Shown here: piece by piece, positions 18,365-28,983 of the stretch
Layout: every line of letters begins with the position of its first letter
Position numbering within the stretch: the first letter of the stretch is position 1
Source of the DNA: Flavobacterium gyeonganense
GTDB taxonomy: Bacteria; Bacteroidota; Bacteroidia; Flavobacteriales; Flavobacteriaceae
Direction of reading: 5' to 3'
Assembly: GCF_029625295.1 (NCBI RefSeq)
Contig: NZ_CP121112.1
Span: 4,402,001-4,466,000, forward strand
DNA: 64,000 bases
Program-made: the position numbers and the translations under genes
Notes under the pieces: generated by a model
The model's database searches: none
What the model was told of the DNA's origin: nothing
Seen by the model: the letters and a program-made list of their open reading frames with translations, nothing else

Positions 18365-19468
18365 TTATTGGTAACGAATTTTAATATTATCAAATTTAAT
18401 GGCACTTGGATTAGGTGAATCTCCCTGGGCTACTCCAACTTTAATCTCATTAATTTTAGAAGGGTTTAAAGTTGCGGCTGTATTAGAACCAAATCCGTAA
18501 TTATCTTTAAAATCAATAATTGAAATGGTTTTTGTAGTCCAGTTTACATCGGTGATTTTAAAATTGTACCCATAATTCACCCCGTCGATAGTATTTAACT
18601 GAATGGCAAAATTAGCCCCAACAACATTTGCACTTACATCAATATCGATAAAAGCTTTTGTTGCATCTGTATTGGAAGTGCTTAAGAAACTGGCTCCGCC
18701 GCCGCCACTGCTTCCGTTGTAACCATTTACATTTGAACCGCCCCAGACTAATGTTGTGTAATTTCCTGTTGGACCACCAGCAGTACTGGTGTTGAAGCTT
18801 TCTATATCGCCGTAAGAAGTCCACTCAGTTCTGGCTCCATTTCCGTCAAAATCAGATACCAAAACGATCGTAGCAAAGTCTATTGTTTTCTTTGCTGCAC
18901 CGCCAGGGGTAGTAATGGCAAGTTCTGATCCAGAAATGGCATTTGCAGGTAAAGCAATAATAATTGATGAAGATGATTTTGCCGTATAACTAACCGCTTT
19001 TCCTCCTACGGTTACTGATGAAATATTATAAAACCAAGTTCCTTCAATTTCCAATGGAAATCCTGGAGTTGCAACAGCCGGAGTTGTTTTTGTAATGGTT
19101 GGAACAGGTTGTAAAATCTCAATATTTTTGGTAACGGAACCATTTGCAGTAATAAATGTAATAGGCTGTATTCCAAATCTGCTTCCTAGTTTTTCATCAA
19201 AGGGAATAGTAAAAATAAACGCTTTATCTGAATTGTAATTAGGATTAAAACTGATATTAATTTTATCATCCAGGGTAATTTTTTTTAGTCCCATTAAACC
19301 TTCGCCTTCAACTCTGACTTTATTTGTTGGAAAGGCCTGATTTAGTAAATCTCCCGGTTCAGCAACCATTGCATCTATATTTGCTTTAGCAGCGTCATCG
19401 TTTTGACAGGCTGTAAAAGAAGCCAGCGCCAAAAGAATCAGAATTCTATATTTTATTTTATTGATCAT
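18365..19468 (-). CDS. IPT/TIG-domain surface glycan-binding lipoprotein (SusE position)
   Basis: A 367-residue lipoprotein with signal MINKIKYRILILLALASFTAC (lipobox FTAC). It has IPT/TIG immunoglobulin-like modules (about 35-120; and VPTITKTTPAVATPGFPLEIEGTWFYNISSVTVGG, about 120-200), then a C-terminal beta-rich region with a glycine-serine loop (YNGSSGGGGASFL) and a final KFDNIKIRYQ strand, as in surface glycan-binding proteins. It starts 7 bases after the SusD stop and so belongs to the same transcript. It probably helps capture the polysaccharide at the outer surface. No enzymatic motif is visible. Confidence 0.82.
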   Translation of the reverse strand: MINKIKYRILILLALASFTACQNDDAAKANIDAMVAEPGDLLNQAFPTNKVRVEGEGLMGLKKITLDDKINISFNPNYNSDKAFIFTIPFDEKLGSRFGIQPITFITANGSVTKNIEILQPVPTITKTTPAVATPGFPLEIEGTWFYNISSVTVGGKAVSYTAKSSSSIIIALPANAISGSELAITTPGGAAKKTIDFATIVLVSDFDGNGARTEWTSYGDIESFNTSTAGGPTGNYTTLVWGGSNVNGYNGSSGGGGASFLSTSNTDATKAFIDIDVSANVVGANFAIQLNTIDGVNYGYNFKITDVNWTTKTISIIDFKDNYGFGSNTAATLNPSKINEIKVGVAQGDSPNPSAIKFDNIKIRYQ

Positions 19469-19475
19469 AGTATAG

Positions 19476-20999
19476 TTAGTTAAAGTTAAAAGGAACGGGA
19501 GCTTCTAATAATGATGGATTAGTATCAATAGCAGACTGCGGTAATGGCAGTTCAAAATAATTGCTTGTCGGAGTTATTTTTCTGGAAATCAATTCTGTTC
19601 TGGCATCATCAGAATAAAAACCAACTTCCTGCTGTGAAATAATGGCTGTTGCTTCTGCCAATCCGCGGCGCTTTAGATCAAAGAAATATTGTCCTTCCAA
19701 TGCAAATTCAACTCTTCTTTCGTTAAACAATTCATCTCTTGTCAATACTGTTTTAGCTGGCAGTCCTGCTCTTGTTCTTACTTCATTAAAAGAACTTAAG
19801 GCAGATGCTGAAGTTGTAGAACCGGCTCCGGCTAAAATCGCTTCAGAATTCATTAATAAAATATCAGAATATCTTAAAATGATTGTGTTTTGAGAAGTTC
19901 TCATAAAGAATACATCGTTTCTTTCTGCAGCAGAACCTACAATGTATTTTCTGAAATTAGCCGCTGTAGAAGAGTATATTTTTTTATAAGTAAATCCGCC
20001 TTGGTTTTTTAATAATTCAGGGTAGAAGTCACCATCTGTCATAATGGTACTTTTCTTTCTGGTGTCTTTTGGTTCAAATCCATTTTGAAGTGAAATAGAA
20101 GGAAGGTAAACTCCCCAACCGTCACCACCGCCTGTAATTCCTGTACCTCCCGGAACGATATAAGCCTGATTTGTATTTTGTGTTCCCCATTCTGTAGCAA
20201 TAGCTTTCCATTGCAGGGCAAACATACTTTCTGCACTGTTATTGTTCTCCGGACTGCTAAACAAGTTGCTGTATTCCTGAATTAAAGTATACTGGTTACC
20301 GATAATTTTTTGGGTTAAAGCAGCACATTCAGCATATTCATTCAAAGTCAGATGTACTTTTGCCAATATACCCATAGCGGCATATTTGGTAACATAACCT
20401 TTTTTGGCTCCTCTTTCAGGTAAATTTTCGACAGCATATTCTAAATCCATTTTTATGAATTTATACACATCCGAAACAATATTTCTTTTTGGCTGTGGAG
20501 CAGACCCTGCTTTACTGATAATAGGTACAGCCCCAAAAGCTCTTACCAGATAGAAGTAAGCATTTGCTCTCATGAATCTTGATATTGCAATAGCATTTTT
20601 ATAAGATGCTTCCGGCAGTTCACTTTTTCTTTCTTCGACAAGACTCATTAAATTATTAGACTGATCAACTACCGAAAATAGAGAAACATATCCCTCAGTT
20701 AAAATCGGATTTTGTGAGGTTACCTGAGCATCTTTAAATTGCGCATATGCACCATCGAATGTAAAAGCATTGCCGGCATACATATCGCCAACAGCAATCA
20801 GAAATTTATCATTAAAAGTAAACCACGGCTTAAAGTACAAACTCTCAGCAATTCCGTCAAATGCTGTAACACCTTCAGGTAAGTCGGCAGGCGTTAGCTG
20901 ATTTTCAGATGGTGCATCCAAAAATTCATCTGAACAGGAGAATAAAGACAGCAATGGTATCAGCATTCCCATCATAAAAAGTTTAAAAAGTTTTTTCAT
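19476..20999 (-). CDS. RagB/SusD family surface glycan-binding lipoprotein (PUL 1)
   Basis: A 507-residue SusD-like lipoprotein with lipobox FSC in MLIPLLSLFSC (cysteine about residue 22) and the typical EFLDAPSENQLTPADLPEGV start of the mature protein. Hallmarks are AISRFMRANAYFYLVRAFGAVPII and, near the end, LRYSDILLMNSEAILAGAG and RRVEFALEGQYFFDLKRRG. It forms the lid of the SusC transporter encoded 61 bases upstream. It is intact, unlike its SusC partner. Confidence 0.93.
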   Translation of the reverse strand: MKKLFKLFMMGMLIPLLSLFSCSDEFLDAPSENQLTPADLPEGVTAFDGIAESLYFKPWFTFNDKFLIAVGDMYAGNAFTFDGAYAQFKDAQVTSQNPILTEGYVSLFSVVDQSNNLMSLVEERKSELPEASYKNAIAISRFMRANAYFYLVRAFGAVPIISKAGSAPQPKRNIVSDVYKFIKMDLEYAVENLPERGAKKGYVTKYAAMGILAKVHLTLNEYAECAALTQKIIGNQYTLIQEYSNLFSSPENNNSAESMFALQWKAIATEWGTQNTNQAYIVPGGTGITGGGDGWGVYLPSISLQNGFEPKDTRKKSTIMTDGDFYPELLKNQGGFTYKKIYSSTAANFRKYIVGSAAERNDVFFMRTSQNTIILRYSDILLMNSEAILAGAGSTTSASALSSFNEVRTRAGLPAKTVLTRDELFNERRVEFALEGQYFFDLKRRGLAEATAIISQQEVGFYSDDARTELISRKITPTSNYFELPLPQSAIDTNPSLLEAPVPFNFN

Positions 21000-21060
21000 A
21001 ACTATTTTTTTTGTTTTAACTATTGTATATCATTAAGTTAAATATTTGTTTTTATAAGTT

Positions 21061-24000
21061 CTAGAATTCAATGTTCACTCCTGCAGATGTAACTCTTGGT
21101 ACAGGGTAGCGGCCTAAATCAATACCACTTAGTGTTATATTTTGGTCTAAGTTTCCAAGAGCGGGATCAAAACCGGAATATTTTGTAAAAGTGTATAAGT
21201 TTTGAACATTTACATACAATCTTACTTTAGTCAAAATAGTATTTTCGAACATTCTGTCTGGTAAATCATAACTCAAAGACACATTCTGAATTCTTAAATA
21301 AGAACCATCTTCAACAAATCTGTTAGAAATTCTGCCATTGCCATTTGGGTCATTCAGTGTAATTCTTGGTACATCTGTATTTTCGTTTGTACCCGGTTCA
21401 AAGGCATTTAAAGCCTGAGTGCTTACATTTCCAAATCGGTCTCCAAATCCCGGATAGATTCCGTCAATATAATGACGTGTAAAGTTGTAGATCTGATTAC
21501 CCTGACTTCCTGTTAGTACAATTGATAAACTAAGATTTTTGTATTTAAAGTTGTTTGTAAATGAATATGTAAAATCAGGAATTGCATCTCCAATAGCGGT
21601 TTGGTCTTTACTGTCAATTTTTCCGTCATTATTAAGATCTTTAAAACGAATATCTCCAATTCCGGTTCCAGTTTCCTGTGTTGGTCCCGCAGCTAATTCG
21701 GCAGCATTTTTGAATAAACCATCTGTTACGTATCCGTAAAATTGCCCTACAGGTTGTCCTTCTGTAGTTCTGGTAACGTTGTATAAATCAAATTGTACCT
21801 TTCCTAGTAAAGATTTGCCCTGTCCTTGAAAACTGGTTAGTTTGTTAGTGTATTTTGAGAAAATAACAGTGCTGTCCCATGAAAAATCATCTGTAACGAT
21901 ATTTCTGGTATTTAATGTAAGGTCAATTCCTTTAGTTACAATTTCACCTGTATTCAGATAATAATTAAGTGCACTTTGATTTGACTCATCATTGATTTGT
22001 TTTGTAAGGAAATCAGATGAGTTTTTAACATAATAATCAAAATCTAATTTTACTCTGTTATTAAGCGTCGCCAATTCAAAACCAGCGTTAAGAGATTTAA
22101 GTGACTCCCATTTGATATTAGGATTACCTAAATTATCAATAGTAGGAGATACGCCTCCAAAAGGAGATGCAAGTAGTGACAGGATAGTCTGGTACCTGTT
22201 TGCCGGTATATTTTGATTTCCTACGGCACCGTAACCCGCTCTAAATTTCAAATAATCGATGCTATTTGACAAAGGTTCAAAGAACTTTTCGTTACTAACT
22301 GTCCATCCTCCTGAAAACGAAGGGAAATAACCCCATTTGTTGTTAGGACCAAAGTTTGATGAAGCATCCGCTCTTAATGAAGCAGAGAAGGAGTATCTGT
22401 CAGAAAAACTATAATTCAATCTTGAAATATAAGATGTCATAGACCATCTTCCTGAACCATTTCCGTTAAGTGCAGTATCGATATCACCTATATTTAAGTT
22501 TGTAAAATCTTTATTTAAAAATGCCCCCGTTCTATAACCACTTAAATATTCATATTTGCTTTCCTGCGCTTCCTGGCCTAGTAGTAAAGTAAAATTATGT
22601 TTGTCGTTTATCGTTTTGTTATATGTCAGATAATTTTTGATATTCCAATAATAACTCTGATCCTGCTGTTTAAATGACTTGTTTAAAAGTTCAGATACAT
22701 TTCCTAAAGTATATTTAGGTACAAAAGTGCCACTTTTAGCAAAGTTAAGGTCGTATCCTAATTCGGTTCTGAAAACCAATCCTTTGATAAGGGTGAAATC
22801 AGCGAATAAATTACCATTAATTTTGAATCTTTCTGTAGTCGAATTGTTGTATTCGGCCAGAGCAATTGGGTTGGTTGCTTCGTTTGCAGAAGATCCTAAA
22901 CCGCTTGTTGGACCTGCAAATGCTCCACTGGCATCCCTAACTGGTAATTCTGGTGATTGTCTCAATGTATTCATTACTAAACCACCTCTGTCATCGTTTC
23001 TTACTACTTTCTGCGATGACTTACTTACAGATAAGTTGTTACCTATTTTTAGCCAGGATTTAACATTAGAATCTACATTTAATCGCATCGATAATCTGTT
23101 AAAATCCGAGTTTAAAACAATTCCTTCCTGGTCAAAATAATTTAGGGAAGTATAATAACGTGTTCCTTCTTTTTCGCCAGAAAATGAAAGCTGGTGGCTG
23201 TACATCGCAGCCGATCTGAAAAGTTCATCCTGCCAGTTTGTTCCATTTCCTAATAAATCAGGTTTTTGGTATTGAAAAGGGACAGGTTCACCGCTTAAAG
23301 TGAAAATTTTTGACTGGTATCTTGCATATTCAGGCAAGTTTAAAACATCTACATTGTTCGTTACTTCCTGATTCGCTAAATAAGTTTCGTAGGTAAATTT
23401 AGATTTTCCTTTTTTCCCTTTTTTGGTAGTAATTAAAACAACTCCATTTGCACCATTTGCGCCATATATTGCTGTCGCAGATGCGTCTTTTAAGATGTCA
23501 ATACTTTCAATATCTGAAATATTCAGGCCGGATAAAGCAGAACTTTTTGTTTGTCCGTTTCCGCCACCCAATGCACTAAAAGAAAATGTGTCGTTGTTTT
23601 TATCTGCAAAAACAGGTGTTCCGTCAATAACATATAAAGGTTCGTTACCATTGATAGAAGTAATACCTCTAATTTGAACGGAGATTCCTCCTCCAGGTGT
23701 TCCTGAATTCTGTGTAACATTTACACCTGCCGCTTTACCTACAAGGGCCTGATCGATAGAAGTAAAGGGCTTGTCCTGGATGTCAGAAGCTTTGATAGAA
23801 GAAACAGCACCGTTTATATCTTTTTCTTTTTGAAGTTCCATATCCGATAACTACTACCTCATTTAGTTTTTCCAGTTCATCTACCATGACTACCTGCATC
23901 TCTGATTTTGTATCTGCGGGTATAGATATATTTTTATAACCTATATAACTAAAAACCAGTATCGCTTTTGGCTCTACATTGTTTAAAGTAAAACTGCCGT

Positions 24001-24165
24001 CAAAATCGGTGGCTGTTCCGTTTTTTGTACCTTGTACTACTACACTAACTCCGGGCAGACTAACTCCCCCTGATGTTACTTTACCTTTAACAGTTTGGGC
24101 AAAGAAAAATTTCCCCACATAAATACTATTATATACAATAGTCTTTTTAATGTTTTTTTCTGCAT
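21061..24165 (-). pseudogene. SusC/RagA family TonB-dependent receptor (PUL 1), two frameshifts
   Basis: A full-length SusC is recognisable in three pieces. The ATG at 24165 gives signal peptide MQKKTLKRLLYIIVFMWGNF and stops soon after. The middle piece (24118-23783 frame) carries AQTVKGKVTSGGVSLPGVSV, the carboxypeptidase-regulatory-like domain and NEVVVIGYGTSK. The main piece (from about 23840) carries DINGAVSSIKASDIQ, the plug and the barrel to the final VTSAGVNIEF. One more base in the A5 run at 24105-24109 would join the first two, and one fewer in the T5-C-T5 stretch at 23821-23831 would join the last two. The repaired protein would be about 1035 residues, normal for the family. As written it cannot be made. 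Its SusD and lipoprotein partners are intact, arguing for sequencing errors or recent mutation. Confidence 0.85.
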
Positions 24166-24306
24166 AAAATTTGGTTGTTTTGAGTTTGGATTAAATAATT
24201 AGTTTATTTTTTATTAGTGAATATTTACGTTTTTGATTTTTTTTGCATTAACATTACTTTAAGTGTGAAAATGAAAATCATTTCTTAAATATTTCTTAAC
24301 GAAAGT

Positions 24307-24314
24307 AAAATCTA
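24307..24314 (-). promoter_or_regulatory. Candidate promoter -7 box for the PUL 1 SusC operon
   Basis: Minus strand TAGATTTT matches seven of eight positions of TAnnTTTG. It lies 24 bases downstream of the shared operator motif and about 140 bases before the SusC ATG. Confidence 0.4.
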
Positions 24315-24337
24315 AGGCAGTGAAAGTGTAAAACGGA

Positions 24338-24363
24338 TGAAGCAAATCGTGCATCAAATGATG
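24338..24363 (-). promoter_or_regulatory. Putative HTCS1 operator upstream of SusC (PUL 1)
   Basis: Plus-strand TGAAGCA, ten bases, CAAATGATG. The same two blocks with the same spacing occur at 31420-31445 upstream of the GH3 gene, in the same orientation relative to the gene. The right block is part of a palindrome GCATCA-AA-TGATGC here. HTCS proteins bind through AraC-type domains upstream of their susC genes, so HTCS1, encoded between the two copies, is the likely binder; this is inference. Confidence 0.6.
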
Positions 24364-24545
24364 CAAAATAAAGGGATGATATACTGTAATTGCTTAAAAA
24401 TGACCGAATCATCAAAAAAAGTATTCCTGAAGTATTGCTAAAAAAAATATGGTAAAAAAATCCTTTAATAAAAAAACAGAAGTATTTTATTAAAAGTATA
24501 AATATGAGCTGAGTAAAGTCAAAGTGTCTTAATAAATATTCTTAT

Positions 24546-24578
24546 AAAAAAAGCTCCGATTGAATATCGAAGCTTTTT
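24546..24578 (-). terminator. Terminator after the HTCS1 gene
   Basis: AAAAAGCTCCGAT at 24548-24560 pairs with ATCGAAGCTTTTT at 24566-24578 (thirteen positions, one G-T) around loop TGAAT, with a T-tract on the minus strand. It ends the HTCS1 transcript before the SusC promoter region. Confidence 0.85.
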
Positions 24579-24599
24579 AAACAGAGATGAAGATTATTT

Positions 24600-27500
24600 T
24601 TATTCATTTGTACCTTTTTCCTGAGTAGGCAGGTAGCCATATTTAATTTTATAGCATTTGGCAAAATAGGAGGGAGAAGGAAATCCTACTTTATAACTGA
24701 TTTCATTAATATTGACTTCTTTATTTCCTTGTTCGAGTAACTGTTTTGCTTTTTCTAACCTGACATTTCTAATAAACTCATTTACTGAAACACCTGTTAG
24801 TGTTTTAATTTTTCGGTACAATTGACTACGGCTCAAGAACACCTTTGAAGAGAGTAATTCTACACTTAGTTCAGATTCGCTAATGTTTTCATTAATGAAA
24901 TGAAGAATTTTCTGAATGAAATCGTTATCCAATGATGTGGTTTTTTCTTTCCCTTGTTTTGTAATTCCGGTATAAAATTTCTTAAACATTATTTGGCGGC
25001 TTGTGATGAGCTGCGCCAGACTGGATTTTAAAATATCCAATTCAAATGGTTTGCTCAGATACATATCAGCACCAGAATCTATACCTTCCAGTCTGTCATT
25101 GACCATTGCTTTAGCAGAGAGCATTAATAAGGGAATGTGACTCGTTTTTAAATCTCCTTTTATATTTTTACACATTTCCAAACCGTCCATTACTGGCATG
25201 ATGACATCTGTAATTATTATATCCGGTAATTTTTGAACGGCAAGGTCGTAGCCTTTTTTACCATTTTCGGCTGTAATAACCTTATACAATTTGCTTAATT
25301 CATGTTTCAGATAATTTCTTAATTCAAGATTATCCTCTACAATCAAAACTGTATATGCTTTTGTTGCTTCTACTGTATTCTCTTTAATAAACTGATTATC
25401 AATTTCGTCTTCTTCAGTTTGATTTTTAGATTCGAACAAGAATTTATTTTTAATTTTTTCTATTTCAAAAACTTCATTAATTATTTCATTTTCTTTATAA
25501 AAAGATTTCCCTAAAGGAAATGTAACCGTAAATTTTGTGCCTTCTCCAAGCTTGCTTTCAACATCAATTTTGCCTTTATGCAGTTCAACAAATTCTTTTA
25601 CAACTTCAAGTCCAATGCCTGTGCTGCCGTAATAATCTTTATTTAGATTATTAACCTGATAAAATCTGTCAAAAATTCTTTTCAAATCTTCGCTTCGAAT
25701 TCCGGAACCTGTATCTGTGATTGTTATCGAAAATGAAGGAACTTTATTTCCATCTATCAACAGCATAGTATCCTGATTTGATTCGGTGATGGAAATTTTT
25801 ATCGAGCCATTATCCGGTGTAAATTTAAAGGCATTTGAAATAATATTAAAGAGTATTTTTTCCAGCATTTTAGGATCCAGCCAGTCTTCGAGTTCGTCAG
25901 CTGAGGATTCAAAATCAATCTTAATATTTCGAACAGCGGCTTCTTCATCAAAATAGCTGATAATGCCTTCGGTAAAAGCGACTACTTCAACTTTCTTCAC
26001 CTGAAGGAAAACTTTGTTGAACTCTAATTTATTAAAATCCATTAGTTCATTGATTAGTCGTGAAAGCCTGTCTGAACTTTTGTGTACGATTTTTAATTTG
26101 TTATGTATTTCCCTGGATAAAGTCCTGCTTCTCAAAATATCTTCCAAAGGATTAATAATCAGTGTTAGCGGGGTTCTGAATTCATGTGAAATATTAGTGA
26201 AAAACTGAAGCTTCTTATTATTTAATTTTTCTAACTGAATCGTTTTTTCTCTTTCTAAAATTATGGCCTGCTTGGCTTTAAAACGATTTTGATAGATTTT
26301 ATTGAAATATATAATTAAGAAAACTAAAATTGATATGTATATTAAATAAGCCCAGATGGTTTTCCACCAGGGTGGCAAAACTTTTATTTTCAGTTCTAAT
26401 AAATCATTGCTCCAGGAGCCATTAGCATTTGCTGCTTTTACTTTAAAAATATAATTACCGGGTTCCAGATTCGTATAAGTAGCGGTCCTGTTGTTTCCAA
26501 CATAATTCCAGTCTTTTTCAAAACCTTCCAGATAATAGGCGTATTGGTTTTTTTTAGAATAATTATAGTTAATTCCCACATATTCAATCGTAAAAACGGA
26601 CTGAGTGTAGTCAAGAATAATTTCTTTTGTCTGGGAAATTACTTTGTTTAATGGCGAATGATTTTCATTTGGCTTTACAGATTGGTTGAATAATTTAAAA
26701 TCACTGAAATACAAACTAGGTGCTTTTTCTGTTTTTTTAATTTCATTTGGATTAAAGTAATTTACTCCTTCATAACTGCCAAAATACAAATCCCCATTTC
26801 CGTCTTTAAAGACAGCATTATTATTAAAATCATTATCAACAAGACCATCATCTTTGTTGAAATTGGTACTTTTTTTGTTTTTTAAATCTAATTTTGTTAA
26901 TCCGGAACCGCCGCTTAGCCATAAATAACCGTTATTATCAGAAATTATAGCACGTACAGATTTCTCTTTGAAGCCCGGAAAATCATCATAATTTGAAAAG
27001 GTCTTAGTTTTTTTATTATAACTAAATAAACCCTGTGCATCTGTACCTATCCATATTGTTTTGTCGTTAGATTCATAAATGGATAAAATAGTCTGAATAC
27101 TATAGTCGTTATTCATGCCTTTAAACATAGCATCCCGCATCTTAATTACTTTAAAATGAGAATCATCTTTGATGTTTACCTGATATAGTCCTAAGATTGT
27201 TCCCACCCACAGCACATCATCCGAGTCAACAAAGACTTTACGTATAAAAGCCTTATCTAAATCATTTTCTATAAATGGTTTAAAGTTGCAATGAATAAAT
27301 GTATTGGTTTTATTATCAAAATAATGCAGTCCTTTTATAAAAGAACCAATCCAGATTCTGCCTTTTGAATCCTCCGAAAAACTAAAAATTCGGTTTGATT
27401 TTAAACCTGTTGTATTGGCTGTATTATAGTTTATAAATCTGGTAGTTCCATTTTTTAAAAAATAAATACCTCGATCCCAGCTTCCAATCCAGATGTTTTG

Positions 27501-28757
27501 TTTGCTGTCTATAAAAATCGTCTGAATATCAGCAGCATCTAAACCTGAATAATAATTTTGATTGGTTTTGTTAACGTGAATATAGCTTTTGTCAGCAAGA
27601 TTATAAATGTCGAGCCCTCCACCTTCATTGCTTATGAGTAAATTGCCTTTTTTATCTTTTACAACAGAAGTAACATAGCTCGTCTGCAGGGAATTATCAT
27701 TGTTTGCCAATGATTCAAGCGAATTGAATTTATTGTTAGGCTTATCAAATACACCAAGCCCTTTATTAAAATAACCTAACCAGAGCCGTTTTTCTTTATC
27801 TTCATATAATGACCAGACAGAATTGGATTTTAAACTGAAATTGTTGTATTTGCTGTGCAGGTATTTTTTTAGAACTTGTCCTTTGTAATTTACAACCAGT
27901 AATCCGTCATTTTCAGTACCGCAGATGATGTAATCATGACTGCTTTTTACGATTGATAAGATTTTATTTTTTGTAATTGGATAGTTTTCAAATTGATAGT
28001 TGTCGGTTTCAGGTTTGATTTTGATTAGCCCATTTTCGGTTGTTCCAAGCCATAAGAATCCAAATTTATCAATTACAATATTTTCGATATCGTTCAGTAA
28101 TGGGTTTCTTTTGAATTTATCTTTAAAAACTTGTTTTACTTTTCCGCTCAGATCAATTTCCAAAAGACCATAACTTGTACCTAAATAGATAATTCCATGC
28201 TTGTCTTTTACTGATGATTTAATTAAAAAATTGGGCTTTTCCAGTACTTTTGAATGAACCAAAGAAGTTTTTAAGGTTTTTATGTTAAGTTTAAACAAGC
28301 CAAAACCATAAGCACCTAAATATAAATTGCCGTTATTGTCTTCAATAATTGTTTTTATTGTTATAGGTTCATTGTATCCTTTTACGATTACATCCCCAAT
28401 ATTAATCTTGGTAAAATTATCTAAATCCCTGTTGTAAAAACATAAACCTTCATCAGTACCAATCCATAAATTGTTGTTCGAATCAATAAAAGTGGTGTAA
28501 ATAAAATTACTACTTACGGAACCTGCTTTTTTATTCTGTTCATATCCAAAATAATTTACACCGTCATACCGATACAAGCCCGCGCCATTAGTGCCTATCC
28601 AGATAAATCCGTTTTTGTCCTGTATGATAGAAGAAATAGCTCTTTTTGAAGTAGTTTCTGGAATGCTTCTAAATTGGTAACTATCAAATTTTCCCTGAGA
28701 GAACAGATGGTTTATAAACACAAAGTAACATAACAGTATATATTTAATACTTTTCAT
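24600..28757 (-). CDS. Hybrid two-component system regulator HTCS1 (PUL 1)
   Basis: A 1385-residue one-protein phosphorelay that senses oligosaccharides in the periplasm and activates PUL genes. Order: signal peptide (MKSIKYILLCYFVFINHLFSQ); about 14 regulator-propeller repeats to about residue 690 (many copies of IWIGT-type strands); Y_Y_Y domain (about 700-790, YYLEGFEKDWNYVGNN); membrane segment near 800-820; HisKA with phosphate-accepting His858 (NISHEFRTPL); HATPase (DTGSGI, STGIGLEVV); receiver with Asp1184 (IIITDVIMPVMDG) and Lys in LSKPF; and C-terminal AraC-type helix-turn-helix (SRSQLYRKIKTLTG, VGFPSPSYFAKCYK). All key residues are present. It lies between GH3 and SusC, the expected place for the sensor of PUL 1. 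Confidence 0.95.
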   Translation of the reverse strand: MKSIKYILLCYFVFINHLFSQGKFDSYQFRSIPETTSKRAISSIIQDKNGFIWIGTNGAGLYRYDGVNYFGYEQNKKAGSVSSNFIYTTFIDSNNNLWIGTDEGLCFYNRDLDNFTKINIGDVIVKGYNEPITIKTIIEDNNGNLYLGAYGFGLFKLNIKTLKTSLVHSKVLEKPNFLIKSSVKDKHGIIYLGTSYGLLEIDLSGKVKQVFKDKFKRNPLLNDIENIVIDKFGFLWLGTTENGLIKIKPETDNYQFENYPITKNKILSIVKSSHDYIICGTENDGLLVVNYKGQVLKKYLHSKYNNFSLKSNSVWSLYEDKEKRLWLGYFNKGLGVFDKPNNKFNSLESLANNDNSLQTSYVTSVVKDKKGNLLISNEGGGLDIYNLADKSYIHVNKTNQNYYSGLDAADIQTIFIDSKQNIWIGSWDRGIYFLKNGTTRFINYNTANTTGLKSNRIFSFSEDSKGRIWIGSFIKGLHYFDNKTNTFIHCNFKPFIENDLDKAFIRKVFVDSDDVLWVGTILGLYQVNIKDDSHFKVIKMRDAMFKGMNNDYSIQTILSIYESNDKTIWIGTDAQGLFSYNKKTKTFSNYDDFPGFKEKSVRAIISDNNGYLWLSGGSGLTKLDLKNKKSTNFNKDDGLVDNDFNNNAVFKDGNGDLYFGSYEGVNYFNPNEIKKTEKAPSLYFSDFKLFNQSVKPNENHSPLNKVISQTKEIILDYTQSVFTIEYVGINYNYSKKNQYAYYLEGFEKDWNYVGNNRTATYTNLEPGNYIFKVKAANANGSWSNDLLELKIKVLPPWWKTIWAYLIYISILVFLIIYFNKIYQNRFKAKQAIILEREKTIQLEKLNNKKLQFFTNISHEFRTPLTLIINPLEDILRSRTLSREIHNKLKIVHKSSDRLSRLINELMDFNKLEFNKVFLQVKKVEVVAFTEGIISYFDEEAAVRNIKIDFESSADELEDWLDPKMLEKILFNIISNAFKFTPDNGSIKISITESNQDTMLLIDGNKVPSFSITITDTGSGIRSEDLKRIFDRFYQVNNLNKDYYGSTGIGLEVVKEFVELHKGKIDVESKLGEGTKFTVTFPLGKSFYKENEIINEVFEIEKIKNKFLFESKNQTEEDEIDNQFIKENTVEATKAYTVLIVEDNLELRNYLKHELSKLYKVITAENGKKGYDLAVQKLPDIIITDVIMPVMDGLEMCKNIKGDLKTSHIPLLMLSAKAMVNDRLEGIDSGADMYLSKPFELDILKSSLAQLITSRQIMFKKFYTGITKQGKEKTTSLDNDFIQKILHFINENISESELSVELLSSKVFLSRSQLYRKIKTLTGVSVNEFIRNVRLEKAKQLLEQGNKEVNINEISYKVGFPSPSYFAKCYKIKYGYLPTQEKGTNE

Positions 28758-28901
28758 TCAGACGTAATGTTATTGGTTATCAGTTTTATAGGATATAAAC
28801 TTTCCAAATTATTTTTTTGATTTTTTATCGTAAAAACAATATTAATAAATCTATACAGAACACTTTACTTATTTCTATACAAATTTTATACATTGCTAAA
28901 A

Positions 28902-28940
28902 ACCTGAGCAAGATTAATAACTTTTTAATCGTACTCAGGT
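28902..28940 (-). terminator. Terminator after the GH3 gene
   Basis: Minus strand: ACCTGAG pairs with CTCAGGT, with an inner GATTAA/TTAATC stem after a small internal loop, then five T. It separates GH3 from HTCS1 transcription. Confidence 0.75.
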
Positions 28941-28983
28941 AATAAGATTGTAATGTAAATCAGATTTTTACTTCCGAAGTGTT

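Noticed and set aside
23783..24118. Short separate protein with a carboxypeptidase-regulatory-like domain
   Set aside because: Its sequence continues without gap into the SusC plug in the neighbouring frame, so it is a fragment of SusC.
18200..24120. Programmed ribosomal frameshifting at the A/T runs
   Set aside because: The runs lack a consistent slippery heptamer and downstream structure, the changes are of both signs, and relatives of these families do not use it.
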